From NCBI GenBank assembly GCA_002412545.1, contig DHVG01000001.1:73341-137340 (forward strand): 64,000 nt of DNA, written 5' to 3'. Both the position numbers and the translations under genes were made by a program. This document shows, one piece after another, positions 37,030 through 45,030 of the stretch (its first letter is position 1; the number at the start of each line of letters is the position of its first letter). Below the pieces are notes generated by a model, which did not search any database, was not told where the DNA came from, and saw nothing but the letters and a program-made list of their open reading frames with translations. Source of the DNA: Elusimicrobia bacterium UBA5214 (lineage in GTDB: Bacteria; Elusimicrobiota; UBA5214).

Positions 37030-38295
37030 TTATTCACCGTGGTGAGTGGACCCGAACCATCGTTTTACAATTAATACGGCGTTATGTCCACCAAAACCTA
37101 ATGAATTAGAAAGAGCACAATTTATTTCTTTTTTTCTTGCTTGGTTGGGTACATAATCAAGGTCACATTCAGGGTCTGGATTTTCTAAATTTATCGTTGG
37201 ATGGATGTATCCTTTTTCCATAGATAGAATTGTGGCAATTAATTCTACTGCCCCGCTAGCACCGAGAAGATGTCCGGTCATTGATTTTGTAGAAGATATA
37301 GGTATTTGGCACGCATATTCCCCAAAAATTTTTTTTATAGCCAAGGTTTCAATTTTATCATTTAGCTGTGTAGATGTACCATGTGCATTAATATAATCAA
37401 CTTCTTCCGGTGGGATTTCCGCATCTTTAAGAGCAAATTCCATTGCCTGTGAAGCAGCAAGAGCGTTAGGGTTAGGTGCAGTAATATGGTAAGCGTCATC
37501 AGTAGCACCGTAGCCAGCGAGTTCAGCATATATCTTCTTTGCTCCGCGTGAGAGAGCATGTTCCAAAGTCTCTAAGATAACTATTCCTGCCCCTTCACCA
37601 ATTACGAAGCCATCACGGTTGCGGTCAAAAGGACGGCTTGCTTTTCCTGGTTCGTCATTTCGTAAAGATAGAGCACGCATATTTGTAAAACCGGAAACAC
37701 CGATTGGTGTGATTGCTGTTTCACTACCACCAGTAATCATTACTTCGGCATCACCGGAGCGGATAGTTCTTAAAGCATCGCCAATTGCATGAGCAGCACT
37801 TGCACAGGCTGAGGAAACCGCATAATTCGGTCCAGTAAAGCCATAACGAATAGCAATTTCACCAGGTGCCATGTCGGTAATGAACATCGGGATAAGAAAA
37901 GGACTAACTCGTGAAGGACCCTTTTCAAGAAGGATACGATGTTGTTCTTCCAGTGTGTGGAGTCCACCAATACCTGAACCAATAATCACGCCGATACAGG
38001 AAGAATTTTCTTTTTCAAAATTTATTCCCCCATCTCTGATTGCTTCGTCAGTTGCCGCAAGAGCAAACTGAGTAAAGCGGTCAGTTCGGCGGATTTGTTT
38101 CTTATCATCAAAATAGTTCTCTGGGTTAAAATCTTTTACTTCAGCAGCAATTTTGCAAGCAAAATTAGTTGTGTCAAAAGAAGTAATTTTGCTTACCCCT
38201 GAATGACCATTCACTAAACTGTCCCAGAATTTTTCTTTTCCGATACCGAGCGGTGAAACTACACCGATACCGGTAATAACAACTCTTTTTTTCAT
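37030..38295 (-). CDS. fabF: 3-oxoacyl-ACP synthase II
   Basis: 421 aa condensing enzyme. Active-site Cys164 in SSACASAAHAIG, then NAHGTSTQLND and KSMTGHLLGASGA with the two histidines. Elongates acyl-ACP with malonyl-ACP. Follows acpP and precedes rnc, the usual order acpP-fabF-rnc. Confidence 0.97.
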   Translation of the reverse strand: MKKRVVITGIGVVSPLGIGKEKFWDSLVNGHSGVSKITSFDTTNFACKIAAEVKDFNPENYFDDKKQIRRTDRFTQFALAATDEAIRDGGINFEKENSSCIGVIIGSGIGGLHTLEEQHRILLEKGPSRVSPFLIPMFITDMAPGEIAIRYGFTGPNYAVSSACASAAHAIGDALRTIRSGDAEVMITGGSETAITPIGVSGFTNMRALSLRNDEPGKASRPFDRNRDGFVIGEGAGIVILETLEHALSRGAKKIYAELAGYGATDDAYHITAPNPNALAASQAMEFALKDAEIPPEEVDYINAHGTSTQLNDKIETLAIKKIFGEYACQIPISSTKSMTGHLLGASGAVELIATILSMEKGYIHPTINLENPDPECDLDYVPNQARKKEINCALSNSLGFGGHNAVLIVKRWFGSTHHGE

Positions 38296-38303
38296 TTTGA
38301 TTA

Positions 38304-38402
38304 GTTACATTGATTACGGTGATTAATACAATGATTACAGAGATTTTATTGATAAGAATCTAATCACTGTAATCGTCTTTTGTAATCGCTGTAATCAGGT
38401 TT
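38304..38402 (-). repeat. GATTACGGTGATT word array, forward then inverted
   Basis: Forward words (GATTACGGTGATTA, GATTACAGAGATT, CATTGATTACGG) and then inverted words (AATCACTGTAATCG, AATCGCTGTAATC), a clear hairpin-forming pair. Fills the fabF-acpP gap. Confidence 0.82.
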
Positions 38403-38407
38403 TATTT

Positions 38408-38662
38408 TTAAGATGACTTCTTTTCTTGAAGTTTTGTTTTGATATATTCTACCGCTTGTCCAACAGTAGCAATTTTTTCTGCTTCTTCATCAGGAATTTC
38501 TAAATCAAACTCTTCCTCTAAAGCCATCACTAACTCTACTGTATCAAGAGAATCAGCACCTAAATCATTGACAAATGATGCTTGAAGCGTTACTTGTTCC
38601 GAATCAACGCTTAATTGTTCAACAATGATTTCTTTTACTTTTCCCTCCACATCTTGTGCCAT
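38408..38662 (-). CDS. acpP: Acyl carrier protein
   Basis: 84 aa, acidic. DLGADSLDTVELVMALEEEF has the phosphopantetheine-accepting Ser38. GGAGGTG precedes the ATG. Carries the growing acyl chain for the fab enzymes around it. Confidence 0.97.
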   Translation of the reverse strand: MAQDVEGKVKEIIVEQLSVDSEQVTLQASFVNDLGADSLDTVELVMALEEEFDLEIPDEEAEKIATVGQAVEYIKTKLQEKKSS

Positions 38663-38694
38663 TTTCTTTTCACCTCCTTCTTTACTCGCTGAGA

Positions 38695-38790
38695 ACGCAT
38701 CCCGATGTCCATCGGGACGCGGAAGTTTTTTCAGCGTAATCTGCGTTAGACTTTATCCGCGGTAATCTGCATATTTTATCTGCGGTCATC
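38695..38790 (-). repeat. Palindrome plus ATCTGCGGTAATCC words between acpP and fabG
   Basis: CATCCCGATG with CATCGGGACG (a 10-bp palindrome, about 38698-38718) is followed by TAATCTGCGTTAGAC, TCCGCGGTAATCTGC and TCTGCGGTCATCCGC words. The latter belong to the family at 75-115. Confidence 0.75.
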
Positions 38791-38797
38791 CGCGTTT

Positions 38798-39550
38798 CTA
38801 CATATGCATTCCGCCATCAATTGAAACAACTTGTCCGGTAATATAGTTAGCTTCCTCACTGACTAAAAAAAGTACAAGTTTTGCTACTTCTTCAGGTTCA
38901 CCTAATCTTGCCAGAGGTATTTGTTCCAAAAGAGTTTCTTTAACTTTTGGTTCCAGTTTTTCAGTCATTGATGTTTTAATGAACCCCGGCGCAATCGCGT
39001 TGACATTGATATTTCGTTTAGCAAATTCTCGGGCACAAGTTTTAGTTAAGGCAATTACTCCACCTTTTGAAGCAGAATAATTTGCTTGTCCGGGATTACC
39101 TAACAGTCCTACTACCGAGGCAATGTTGACAATTTTACCTGAGTGTTGTTTAAGCATTACTCGGCTGACCGCTTTAGTACAGTTAAATACACCTTTTAGA
39201 TTTACTGCGATTACTTGGTCCCATTCTTCTTCATTCATCCTTAAGATAAGGTTATCGCGAGTAATCCCCGCATTGTTCACTAATATATCAATCTTAGAAA
39301 ATTTGTCAAGTATTTTTTTCACTGTTTCTTCAACTTCCGGATAATTGGCTACATTAACTTTGTAAGCCGAAGTTTCAACCTGGTATAATTGAGTTATTTC
39401 TTTACTTGTTTTTTCTGTTTCTTCTAGATTTATGTCCCAGAGTACAATTTTTGCTCCTTCATTGGCTAAAGCTAATCCAATCGCTTTACCTATTCCTTGT
39501 GCAGCACCGGTAACAATAGCAACTTTATCAATTAATTTTTTTTCGCACAT
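38798..39550 (-). CDS. fabG: 3-oxoacyl-ACP reductase
   Basis: 250-aa SDR. NADPH site TGAAQGIG (14-21), NNAG at 92-95, catalytic Ser145, Tyr158 and Lys162 (ANYSASKGG). It reduces 3-oxoacyl-ACP. It overlaps fabD by 19 bases, so translation is coupled. Confidence 0.97.
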   Translation of the reverse strand: MCEKKLIDKVAIVTGAAQGIGKAIGLALANEGAKIVLWDINLEETEKTSKEITQLYQVETSAYKVNVANYPEVEETVKKILDKFSKIDILVNNAGITRDNLILRMNEEEWDQVIAVNLKGVFNCTKAVSRVMLKQHSGKIVNIASVVGLLGNPGQANYSASKGGVIALTKTCAREFAKRNINVNAIAPGFIKTSMTEKLEPKVKETLLEQIPLARLGEPEEVAKLVLFLVSEEANYITGQVVSIDGGMHM

Positions 39551-40509
39551 TTCAATTCTCCGATTGAACCAGATGACGACTGATTCAGACAGATATTCAG
39601 ACTTTCTTCGTTTTCAATATTCAACACCTTTGCACTTTCATTGATTCGTTTAACTAATCCACTTAAGACTTTTCCCGGACCGATTTCAATGAAAGTGTTC
39701 ACTCCTTGATTGAACATTTTTCTAATTGTTTCTTCCCAGAGTACAGGATGATAAATTTGCTTAACCAGTTTTTCTTTAATTTCGTTTCCAGAAATAGTAA
39801 TTTCGGCATCACAATTAGTGACTACTGGCAAAAGTGTGTCATGAAATTGATAATTTTTTAACTCTTTAGCCATTTTTTCTCCCGCCTCTTTCATTAAAGA
39901 AGAATGGAAAGGTCCGCTTACTTTCAAAAGGACAACTTTTGCTTTTTCTTCTTTTGCTAAATCAAGAGCATAATCTACGGCACCATTTTCACCGGAGATG
40001 ACTATCTGACCAGGACAATTGAAATTTGCTGCTTCTACTATTCCCCTACTTTTAGCCAAAGAGCAAATCCCTTCAATTTTTTCTTTATTTAGTCCCAGAA
40101 TTGCCGCCATTTTCCCGGGTTTCTTTTTACTTGTTTCTTGAATAAATTCAGCTCTTTTTTTAACTAACTGTAATCCTTCTTCAAAACTCAATACTCTACA
40201 TGCTACAAGTGCAGAATACTCACCAAGCGAATGTCCGGCACAAAGACAGTCCATAGTTGATAGTTGATAGTTGATAGCGAAAACCTTGAAGCAGGCAAAA
40301 TTTGTAACAAAAATTGCTGGTTGGGTGATTTCGGTTTGTTTAAGTGAATTTTCCGGTCCTTCAAAGATTATTTTTTTTAAATCATAACCCATTATTTCGT
40401 TTACCTGATTGAAAATTCTTTTTACTTCTTCATACTTTTCAAAGAACTCTTTCCCCATTCCTATATATTGACTTCCTTGTCCCGGGAAAAGTAAAGCAAT
40501 TTTTACCAT
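39532..40509 (-). CDS. fabD: Malonyl-CoA:ACP transacylase
   Basis: 325 aa. LFPGQGSQYIGMGKEF, nucleophile Ser94 in GHSLGEYSA, and VSGPFHSSLM with the histidine. Loads malonate on ACP. A TAGTTGA heptamer repeat (40253-40277) encodes INYQLSTMDC, ending about five residues before the nucleophile; the elbow itself is intact. Overlaps fabH by 7 bases and fabG by 19. Confidence 0.96.
   Translation of the reverse strand: MVKIALLFPGQGSQYIGMGKEFFEKYEEVKRIFNQVNEIMGYDLKKIIFEGPENSLKQTEITQPAIFVTNFACFKVFAINYQLSTMDCLCAGHSLGEYSALVACRVLSFEEGLQLVKKRAEFIQETSKKKPGKMAAILGLNKEKIEGICSLAKSRGIVEAANFNCPGQIVISGENGAVDYALDLAKEEKAKVVLLKVSGPFHSSLMKEAGEKMAKELKNYQFHDTLLPVVTNCDAEITISGNEIKEKLVKQIYHPVLWEETIRKMFNQGVNTFIEIGPGKVLSGLVKRINESAKVLNIENEESLNICLNQSSSGSIGELKCAKKN
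40253..40277 (-). repeat. In-frame ATAGTTG heptamer repeat in fabD
   Basis: ATAGTTG three times, then ATAG. Translated as the segment INYQLSTMD directly before CLCAGHSLGEY, the nucleophile elbow. Confidence 0.75.
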
Positions 40510-41486
40510 CTAATTACACAAGCTCCCGAAGTAAATCCTGCACCGAAGGCAACTAACTCTACCAAATCGCCTCGTTTTATTTTTCCTTCTTTCACCGCTT
40601 CATCTAATCCGACAGCAATAGTTGCTGCTGACATATTACCGTATTTATGTATATTTAAAAAAATCTTTTCTTCACTTAAACCCAACCTCTTGGCGATAGC
40701 ATTAATAATACGTAAATTTGCTTGGTGGGGAATGAGTAATTTTATATCTTTACAGGTTAAATTACATTTTTCTAACGCTTTTTCTGCTGCTTCAATCATT
40801 GATTGGACAGCAATCTTGAAAACTTCATTTCCTTCCATTTTTATGTAGTGTAATCTTTGTTGCACTGTATCAACAGTAGAAGGTAGGCGTGAACCACCAG
40901 CAGGTATTTTTAGTAAGTCACTATATTTTCCTTTTGAAGAAAGATGAAAAGATAGAATATCACTTTTTCCATCGGTTGTACTTTTTAATACCGCTGCACC
41001 GGCTCCATCACCAAAGAGGACACAGGTTGAACGGTCCTGCCAATCAGTAAATTTGGAGATAACTTCGGTTGCAACAACTAATGCGGTTCGATAATTCCCG
41101 TTGCGTAGATAAACATCAGCAATGGATAAAGCATAGATAAATCCGCTACAGGCAGCGTTTATATCAAAAGCAAAAGCATTCTTTGCTCCAATTTTTTCCT
41201 GGAGGATACAAGCAGTAGAAGGAAAAAACATATCTGGGCTAATCGTTGCTACAATAATTAAATCAATTTCTTCAGGATTAACTTTTGCTGACTTCAATGT
41301 TTCTAAACTTGCCCGGTAAGCCAAGTCTGAAGCAGCCTCGTTTGTTCCGGCAATACGTCGTTCCTTTATACCAGTACGTGTGGTAATCCATTCATCAGAA
41401 GTTTCTATCATTTTTTCCAAGTCAAAATTGTTTAAAATTTTTTTCGGCAAATAAGAACCAATACCAATAATTTTTACTTTACGCAT
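40503..41486 (-). CDS. fabH: 3-oxoacyl-ACP synthase III
   Basis: 327 aa. Catalytic Cys113 (NAACSGFIYAL), His in LIPHQANLRI and Asn in HKYGNMSAATI. Starts chains from acyl-CoA and malonyl-ACP. Overlaps plsX by 8 bases and fabD by 7. Confidence 0.97.
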   Translation of the reverse strand: MRKVKIIGIGSYLPKKILNNFDLEKMIETSDEWITTRTGIKERRIAGTNEAASDLAYRASLETLKSAKVNPEEIDLIIVATISPDMFFPSTACILQEKIGAKNAFAFDINAACSGFIYALSIADVYLRNGNYRTALVVATEVISKFTDWQDRSTCVLFGDGAGAAVLKSTTDGKSDILSFHLSSKGKYSDLLKIPAGGSRLPSTVDTVQQRLHYIKMEGNEVFKIAVQSMIEAAEKALEKCNLTCKDIKLLIPHQANLRIINAIAKRLGLSEEKIFLNIHKYGNMSAATIAVGLDEAVKEGKIKRGDLVELVAFGAGFTSGACVIRW

Positions 41487-42510
41487 TTTTATTAACCGAT
41501 GAATTAATCTTCTCTAAATTATATTTATCCAGTTCACTATTTATCTTTTCGTTAATTCTCTGTTCTATTGATTCACCCGCAACCCGGATTGCATTTTTTA
41601 TAGCTTTGGCATTACTTTTACCATGAGCGATTATACATATTCCATTGACTCCTAATAAAGGTGCACCACCGTATTCATCATAATCGGTTTTTTTCTTTAT
41701 TTCTTGAAAAATTGTTTTTAAAAGTAAACCACTGATAGTTGTACGAAAAGGATGACTTTTTAGTTCTTCTTTCGCTAACTCGAAAATTACTTCGGCTAAA
41801 CCTTCACCAAATTTTAGGATAGTGTTACCAACAAAACCGTCACAGACAATCACATCTGCTTTTCCTTTAGGTATTTCACTACCTTCAATATTACCGATGA
41901 AATCCAAAGAACTATTTCTTAAAAGTTCATATGCAACCAAAGAAAGTTCGTTACCTTTTCCTTCCTCTTCACCAATGGAGAGAAGGGCAATACGTGGTTT
42001 TTCTTTTTTTAAGATTGACTGAGCGTAAATATTTCCCATTATCGCAAATTGGAAAAGATGTTCTGGTTTGCAGTCAACATTAGCACCTACATCAAGGATA
42101 ATTGATAAACCTTTCAATGTAGGAACGAAGGAAGCAATTGCTGGTCGGCGTACACTTGTTAGGCGACCTAAATACATTAAACTAGCAGCCATTACTGCTC
42201 CAGAGTTACCAGCTGAAACGATTGCTTCAGTTTTATTTTCAGCAACAAGTTTTGTTGCAATTACTATGGAGGCATCTTTTTTTGTCCGGCAGGCTTTCCC
42301 CGGTGTTTCTTTCATGCCAATTACTTCGCTGGCTGGACAAATCTTGATATTTGGTTGTGGAGTGTCATACTTGTCCAATTCAGCGGAAATTATCTTTTCA
42401 TCACCAACAAGAGTTAATTGGTAAGGATATTCATTTGCTGCTTCTACGGTACCTTCAATAACCTTATGAGGTGCGAAATCGCCACCCATTGCATCAATTG
42501 CAATACGCAT
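41479..42510 (-). CDS. plsX: Phosphate acyltransferase
   Basis: 343 aa. The PlsX pattern is clear: IAIDAMGGDFAPHKVIEG at the start, ASIVIATKLV, AIVSAGNSGAVMAA, LDVGANVDCKPEHL, and CDGFVGNTILKFGEGLAE. Makes acyl-phosphate from acyl-ACP for phospholipid synthesis. Standard rpmF-plsX-fabH order. Confidence 0.97.
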   Translation of the reverse strand: MRIAIDAMGGDFAPHKVIEGTVEAANEYPYQLTLVGDEKIISAELDKYDTPQPNIKICPASEVIGMKETPGKACRTKKDASIVIATKLVAENKTEAIVSAGNSGAVMAASLMYLGRLTSVRRPAIASFVPTLKGLSIILDVGANVDCKPEHLFQFAIMGNIYAQSILKKEKPRIALLSIGEEEGKGNELSLVAYELLRNSSLDFIGNIEGSEIPKGKADVIVCDGFVGNTILKFGEGLAEVIFELAKEELKSHPFRTTISGLLLKTIFQEIKKKTDYDEYGGAPLLGVNGICIIAHGKSNAKAIKNAIRVAGESIEQRINEKINSELDKYNLEKINSSVNKNA

Positions 42511-42542
42511 TTGAATTAATTACCCTCTTCTCAATTTGAATT

Positions 42543-42746
42543 TTATTCTTCAGTTTTAGGCTTAGTTTTTACCTTTTTTGGTAGGATTAGTTCACCGTTG
42601 TAAAAACCGCAATTAATACATATACGATGTGGCAATTTTGGTTGGCCACATTGAGGACAAGAATTTATACTCGGCAGAGATATTTTCCAATTTGCTCTCC
42701 GCATACCTTGTCTTGATGTAGAATGTCGTTTTTTTGGATTAGGCAT
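42543..42746 (-). CDS. rpmF: 50S ribosomal protein L32
   Basis: 67 aa. PNPKKRHSTSRQGMRRANW at the start and a zinc ribbon (CPQCG, CINCG). AGGAG precedes the ATG. Sits between the DUF177 gene and plsX, as in most bacteria. Confidence 0.96.
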   Translation of the reverse strand: MPNPKKRHSTSRQGMRRANWKISLPSINSCPQCGQPKLPHRICINCGFYNGELILPKKVKTKPKTEE

Positions 42747-42765
42747 AGTTTTCTCCTAAAGGTGA

Positions 42766-43215
42766 TTACCTCTGAATGAAATTTTTTAATTTTTCTAATC
42801 GCGGGTCTAAAACTCTATTTTGACAATTACATTTTCTTAAGTTAAGATTTTCTCCACATTGTGGACAAAGACCCAGACATTTTTCCTGGCATAAAGGCTT
42901 GAACGGTAAATTCAAAATTATTTGCTGTCTTATTTCTTCACTTAAGTCCAAAATTTCATTTTTCATTTCCTTATTTGGTATACGTAGATTTAATCTTGTT
43001 TTCATTGAATAAAGAAATGTTTCCAAACAACAACTACAGATGAGTTCTATTTTTCCTTCTATCTTACCAGTTAAAGTAATATATTCAGGATTATATCGTA
43101 AGAACAGATTCATATTTAAAGGTTCTGGCGAGTTAACTTCTAATTTTTTTGCTTCTTCCTGATATACAACTTCTAAAGAACCGAGAGTTTTTAATTCGGC
43201 TATTTTTATTTCCAA
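42766..43215 (-). CDS. DUF177/YceD-family protein
   Basis: 149 aa. The YceD pattern ICSCCLETFLYSM and the C-terminal CGENLNLRKCNCQ with paired cysteines. The family is linked to 23S rRNA accumulation and nearly always precedes rpmF. First gene of the fatty-acid operon, with its own promoter. Confidence 0.9.
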   Translation of the reverse strand: MEIKIAELKTLGSLEVVYQEEAKKLEVNSPEPLNMNLFLRYNPEYITLTGKIEGKIELICSCCLETFLYSMKTRLNLRIPNKEMKNEILDLSEEIRQQIILNLPFKPLCQEKCLGLCPQCGENLNLRKCNCQNRVLDPRLEKLKNFIQR

Positions 43216-43221
43216 AGATGT

Positions 43222-43258
43222 TTACCTTTTAAAGGTAATCGTTCTCCAATGGGAGAAC
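43222..43258 (-). promoter_or_regulatory. Two inverted repeats in the fatty-acid operon leader
   Basis: TTACCTTTTAAAGGTAA (43222-43238) is a near-perfect 17-bp dyad. GTTCTCC/GGAGAAC (43241-43258) is a perfect 7-bp stem with a 4-base loop. Both lie between the -10 hexamer and the DUF177 start. A repressor operator or RNA control element is plausible (inference). Confidence 0.5.
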
Positions 43259-43263
43259 TACTA

Positions 43264-43293
43264 ATTATAATTGACCATCTTTTCTTTTGTCAA
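43264..43293 (-). promoter_or_regulatory. Sigma-70 promoter of the DUF177-rpmF-plsX-fab operon
   Basis: TTGACA (43293-43288), an 18-base spacer, TATAAT (43269-43264). About 45 bases upstream of the DUF177 ATG. Confidence 0.82.
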
Positions 43294-43324
43294 GACCTAA
43301 ATAAAAAAATTTTTTTACTTCGGG

Positions 43325-44386
43325 TTAACTGTCCAACTTACTTACTAATTTCCTAATTACCGCTTTCCCCATTTCTTTCGTTCCAGCAGTTCCTCCTAGG
43401 TCGTAGGTGACATTTTCCCCTTCCCGAATAACTTTAACAAGAGCATTTTCTAACTTTTTAGCAATTTTCTTTTCTCCCAGATATTCAAGCATAAGTTTTG
43501 CGGAAAGTAGCATTGCGGTTGGATTAACTTTATTTTGTCCTTTATATTTTGGTGCCGAACCATGGACAGCTTCAAAAACAGCGATTTTCTCACCGTAGTT
43601 TGCCCCTGGTGCTAAACCTAAACCACCAACTAAACCAGCACAAAGGTCAGAAATGATATCCCCATAAAGGTTGGGTAAAACTAAAACATCGTAAATTTCT
43701 GGTTTTTGTACTAATTGCATACACATATTGTCAATAAGTTTTTCTTCATATTCAATTTCTGGATAATTTTTTGCTACTTCCTGTGCACTCTCTAAGAATA
43801 ATCCATCAGTGTATTTCATTATATTTGCTTTTGTCACCACGGTAATTTTCCTGCGTTGATATTTTTTTGCATATTCAAAAGCAAAATGAACTATTTTTTC
43901 CGAAGCAGAACGGGAAATTGGTTTTATAGAAATAGCCGAACCATTTCTTATTTTATTTTTACTTAAGTTAATAATTTTTTTTGCTTCTTCACTTCCCGGT
44001 TGATATTCAACACCAGCGTATAAATCTTCGGTATTTTCTCTAATTACTACTAAGTCCACCTGGCTAAAATGTGTTTTCACTCCCGGATAGAGTTTACAAG
44101 GGCGAACACAAGCATAAAGTCCAAGTTCCTGTCGCAAAGTAACATTAACCGAACGAAAACCGCTTCCAATAGGTGTAGTAATTGGTCCTTTTAATGCAAC
44201 TTTATTCTTGCGGATTGAGTTAAGCACTTCTTCTGGTAAAGGTGTACCATATTTTCTAATTGCTTCTTCTCCAGCGAAAACTTCTTCCCATTGGATTTTT
44301 ATACCCGTTGCAGTGATTACCTCTTTAACTACTTCTACTATCTCCGGTCCGGTTCCATCACCGGGAATTAAGGTTACCTTATACAT
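43325..44386 (-). CDS. NAD-type isocitrate / homoisocitrate dehydrogenase family protein
   Basis: 353 aa of the beta-decarboxylating dehydrogenase family. VTLIPGDGTGPEI starts it; the substrate loop SGFRSVNVTLRQELGLYACVRP is closer to NAD-dependent isocitrate dehydrogenase than to LeuB. NLYGDIISDLCAGLVGGLGLAPG binds metal and EAVHGSAP binds NAD. With the dehydratase pair upstream it could serve a citrate-to-2-oxoglutarate branch or a homologous pathway. Confidence 0.85.
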   Translation of the reverse strand: MYKVTLIPGDGTGPEIVEVVKEVITATGIKIQWEEVFAGEEAIRKYGTPLPEEVLNSIRKNKVALKGPITTPIGSGFRSVNVTLRQELGLYACVRPCKLYPGVKTHFSQVDLVVIRENTEDLYAGVEYQPGSEEAKKIINLSKNKIRNGSAISIKPISRSASEKIVHFAFEYAKKYQRRKITVVTKANIMKYTDGLFLESAQEVAKNYPEIEYEEKLIDNMCMQLVQKPEIYDVLVLPNLYGDIISDLCAGLVGGLGLAPGANYGEKIAVFEAVHGSAPKYKGQNKVNPTAMLLSAKLMLEYLGEKKIAKKLENALVKVIREGENVTYDLGGTAGTKEMGKAVIRKLVSKLDS

Positions 44387-44391
44387 TTTTG

Positions 44392-44922
44392 TTAGAAATT
44401 GAAACCTTTATATTTCTTGAAATACTCAACCAGGCCACCGGTTTTGAGTAATTCTAACATCATTTTCGGTAAAGGTTTAATCTTTATTTCTTTATTGAGG
44501 TGATTACCTCGTTTAGTCAAATTTTTCACTATCCCTTTTTCTAAATCTATTTCTAAAAAGTCATCTTCTTGTATATTTTTTGTTTCGCATTCTATTAAAG
44601 GTAAAGCAAGATTGAAAGCATTACGGTAGAATATTCGGGCAAAGGATTGAGCAATGATTGCCATAATGCCCGCGGATTTAATTGCCAAAGGTGCCTGTTC
44701 TCTTGAAGAACCACAACCAAAATTTTTACCAGCAACTAAGATATCACCGGGAGAAATTTTTTCTACAAAATTTGGGTTAAGGTCTTCAAAAATATGTTTC
44801 CCTAATTCTTTTGGGTCTTCAATCTTAAATTTATATCTGCCGGAAATAATGTAATCAGTATTGATATCATTATCACTTCCATCCGGTTTATAGATTCGTT
44901 TTACTTTTCCTTTGATAATCAT
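44392..44922 (-). CDS. leuD: 3-isopropylmalate dehydratase small subunit (LeuD/homoaconitase type)
   Basis: 176 aa. NDINTDYIISGRYK carries the substrate loop and GKNFGCGSSREQAP the conserved serine-arginine segment of swivel domains. Chosen start ATG at 44922; a GTG four codons earlier is possible. The loop sequence YIISGRY does not decide between isopropylmalate, homocitrate and citrate as substrate. Confidence 0.88.
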   Translation of the reverse strand: MIIKGKVKRIYKPDGSDNDINTDYIISGRYKFKIEDPKELGKHIFEDLNPNFVEKISPGDILVAGKNFGCGSSREQAPLAIKSAGIMAIIAQSFARIFYRNAFNLALPLIECETKNIQEDDFLEIDLEKGIVKNLTKRGNHLNKEIKIKPLPKMMLELLKTGGLVEYFKKYKGFNF

Positions 44923-44931
44923 TTTTTTGAC

Positions 44932-45030
44932 CACAGATTGCAGTGATTAAATATAAAGATGATTTCAGTGATTAAATCTTTTTTAGTAAAATCACCGTAA
45001 TCAGATTTCTAAAAATCACTGTAATCAGCT
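44932..45030 (-). repeat. GATTGCAGTGATT word array, forward then inverted
   Basis: Forward GATTGCAGTGATTAAA and GATTTCAGTGATTAAA, then inverted AAATCACCGTAATCAG and AAATCACTGTAATCAG. The last supplies the LeuC stop codon (TGA of TGATTACAG). Confidence 0.85.
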
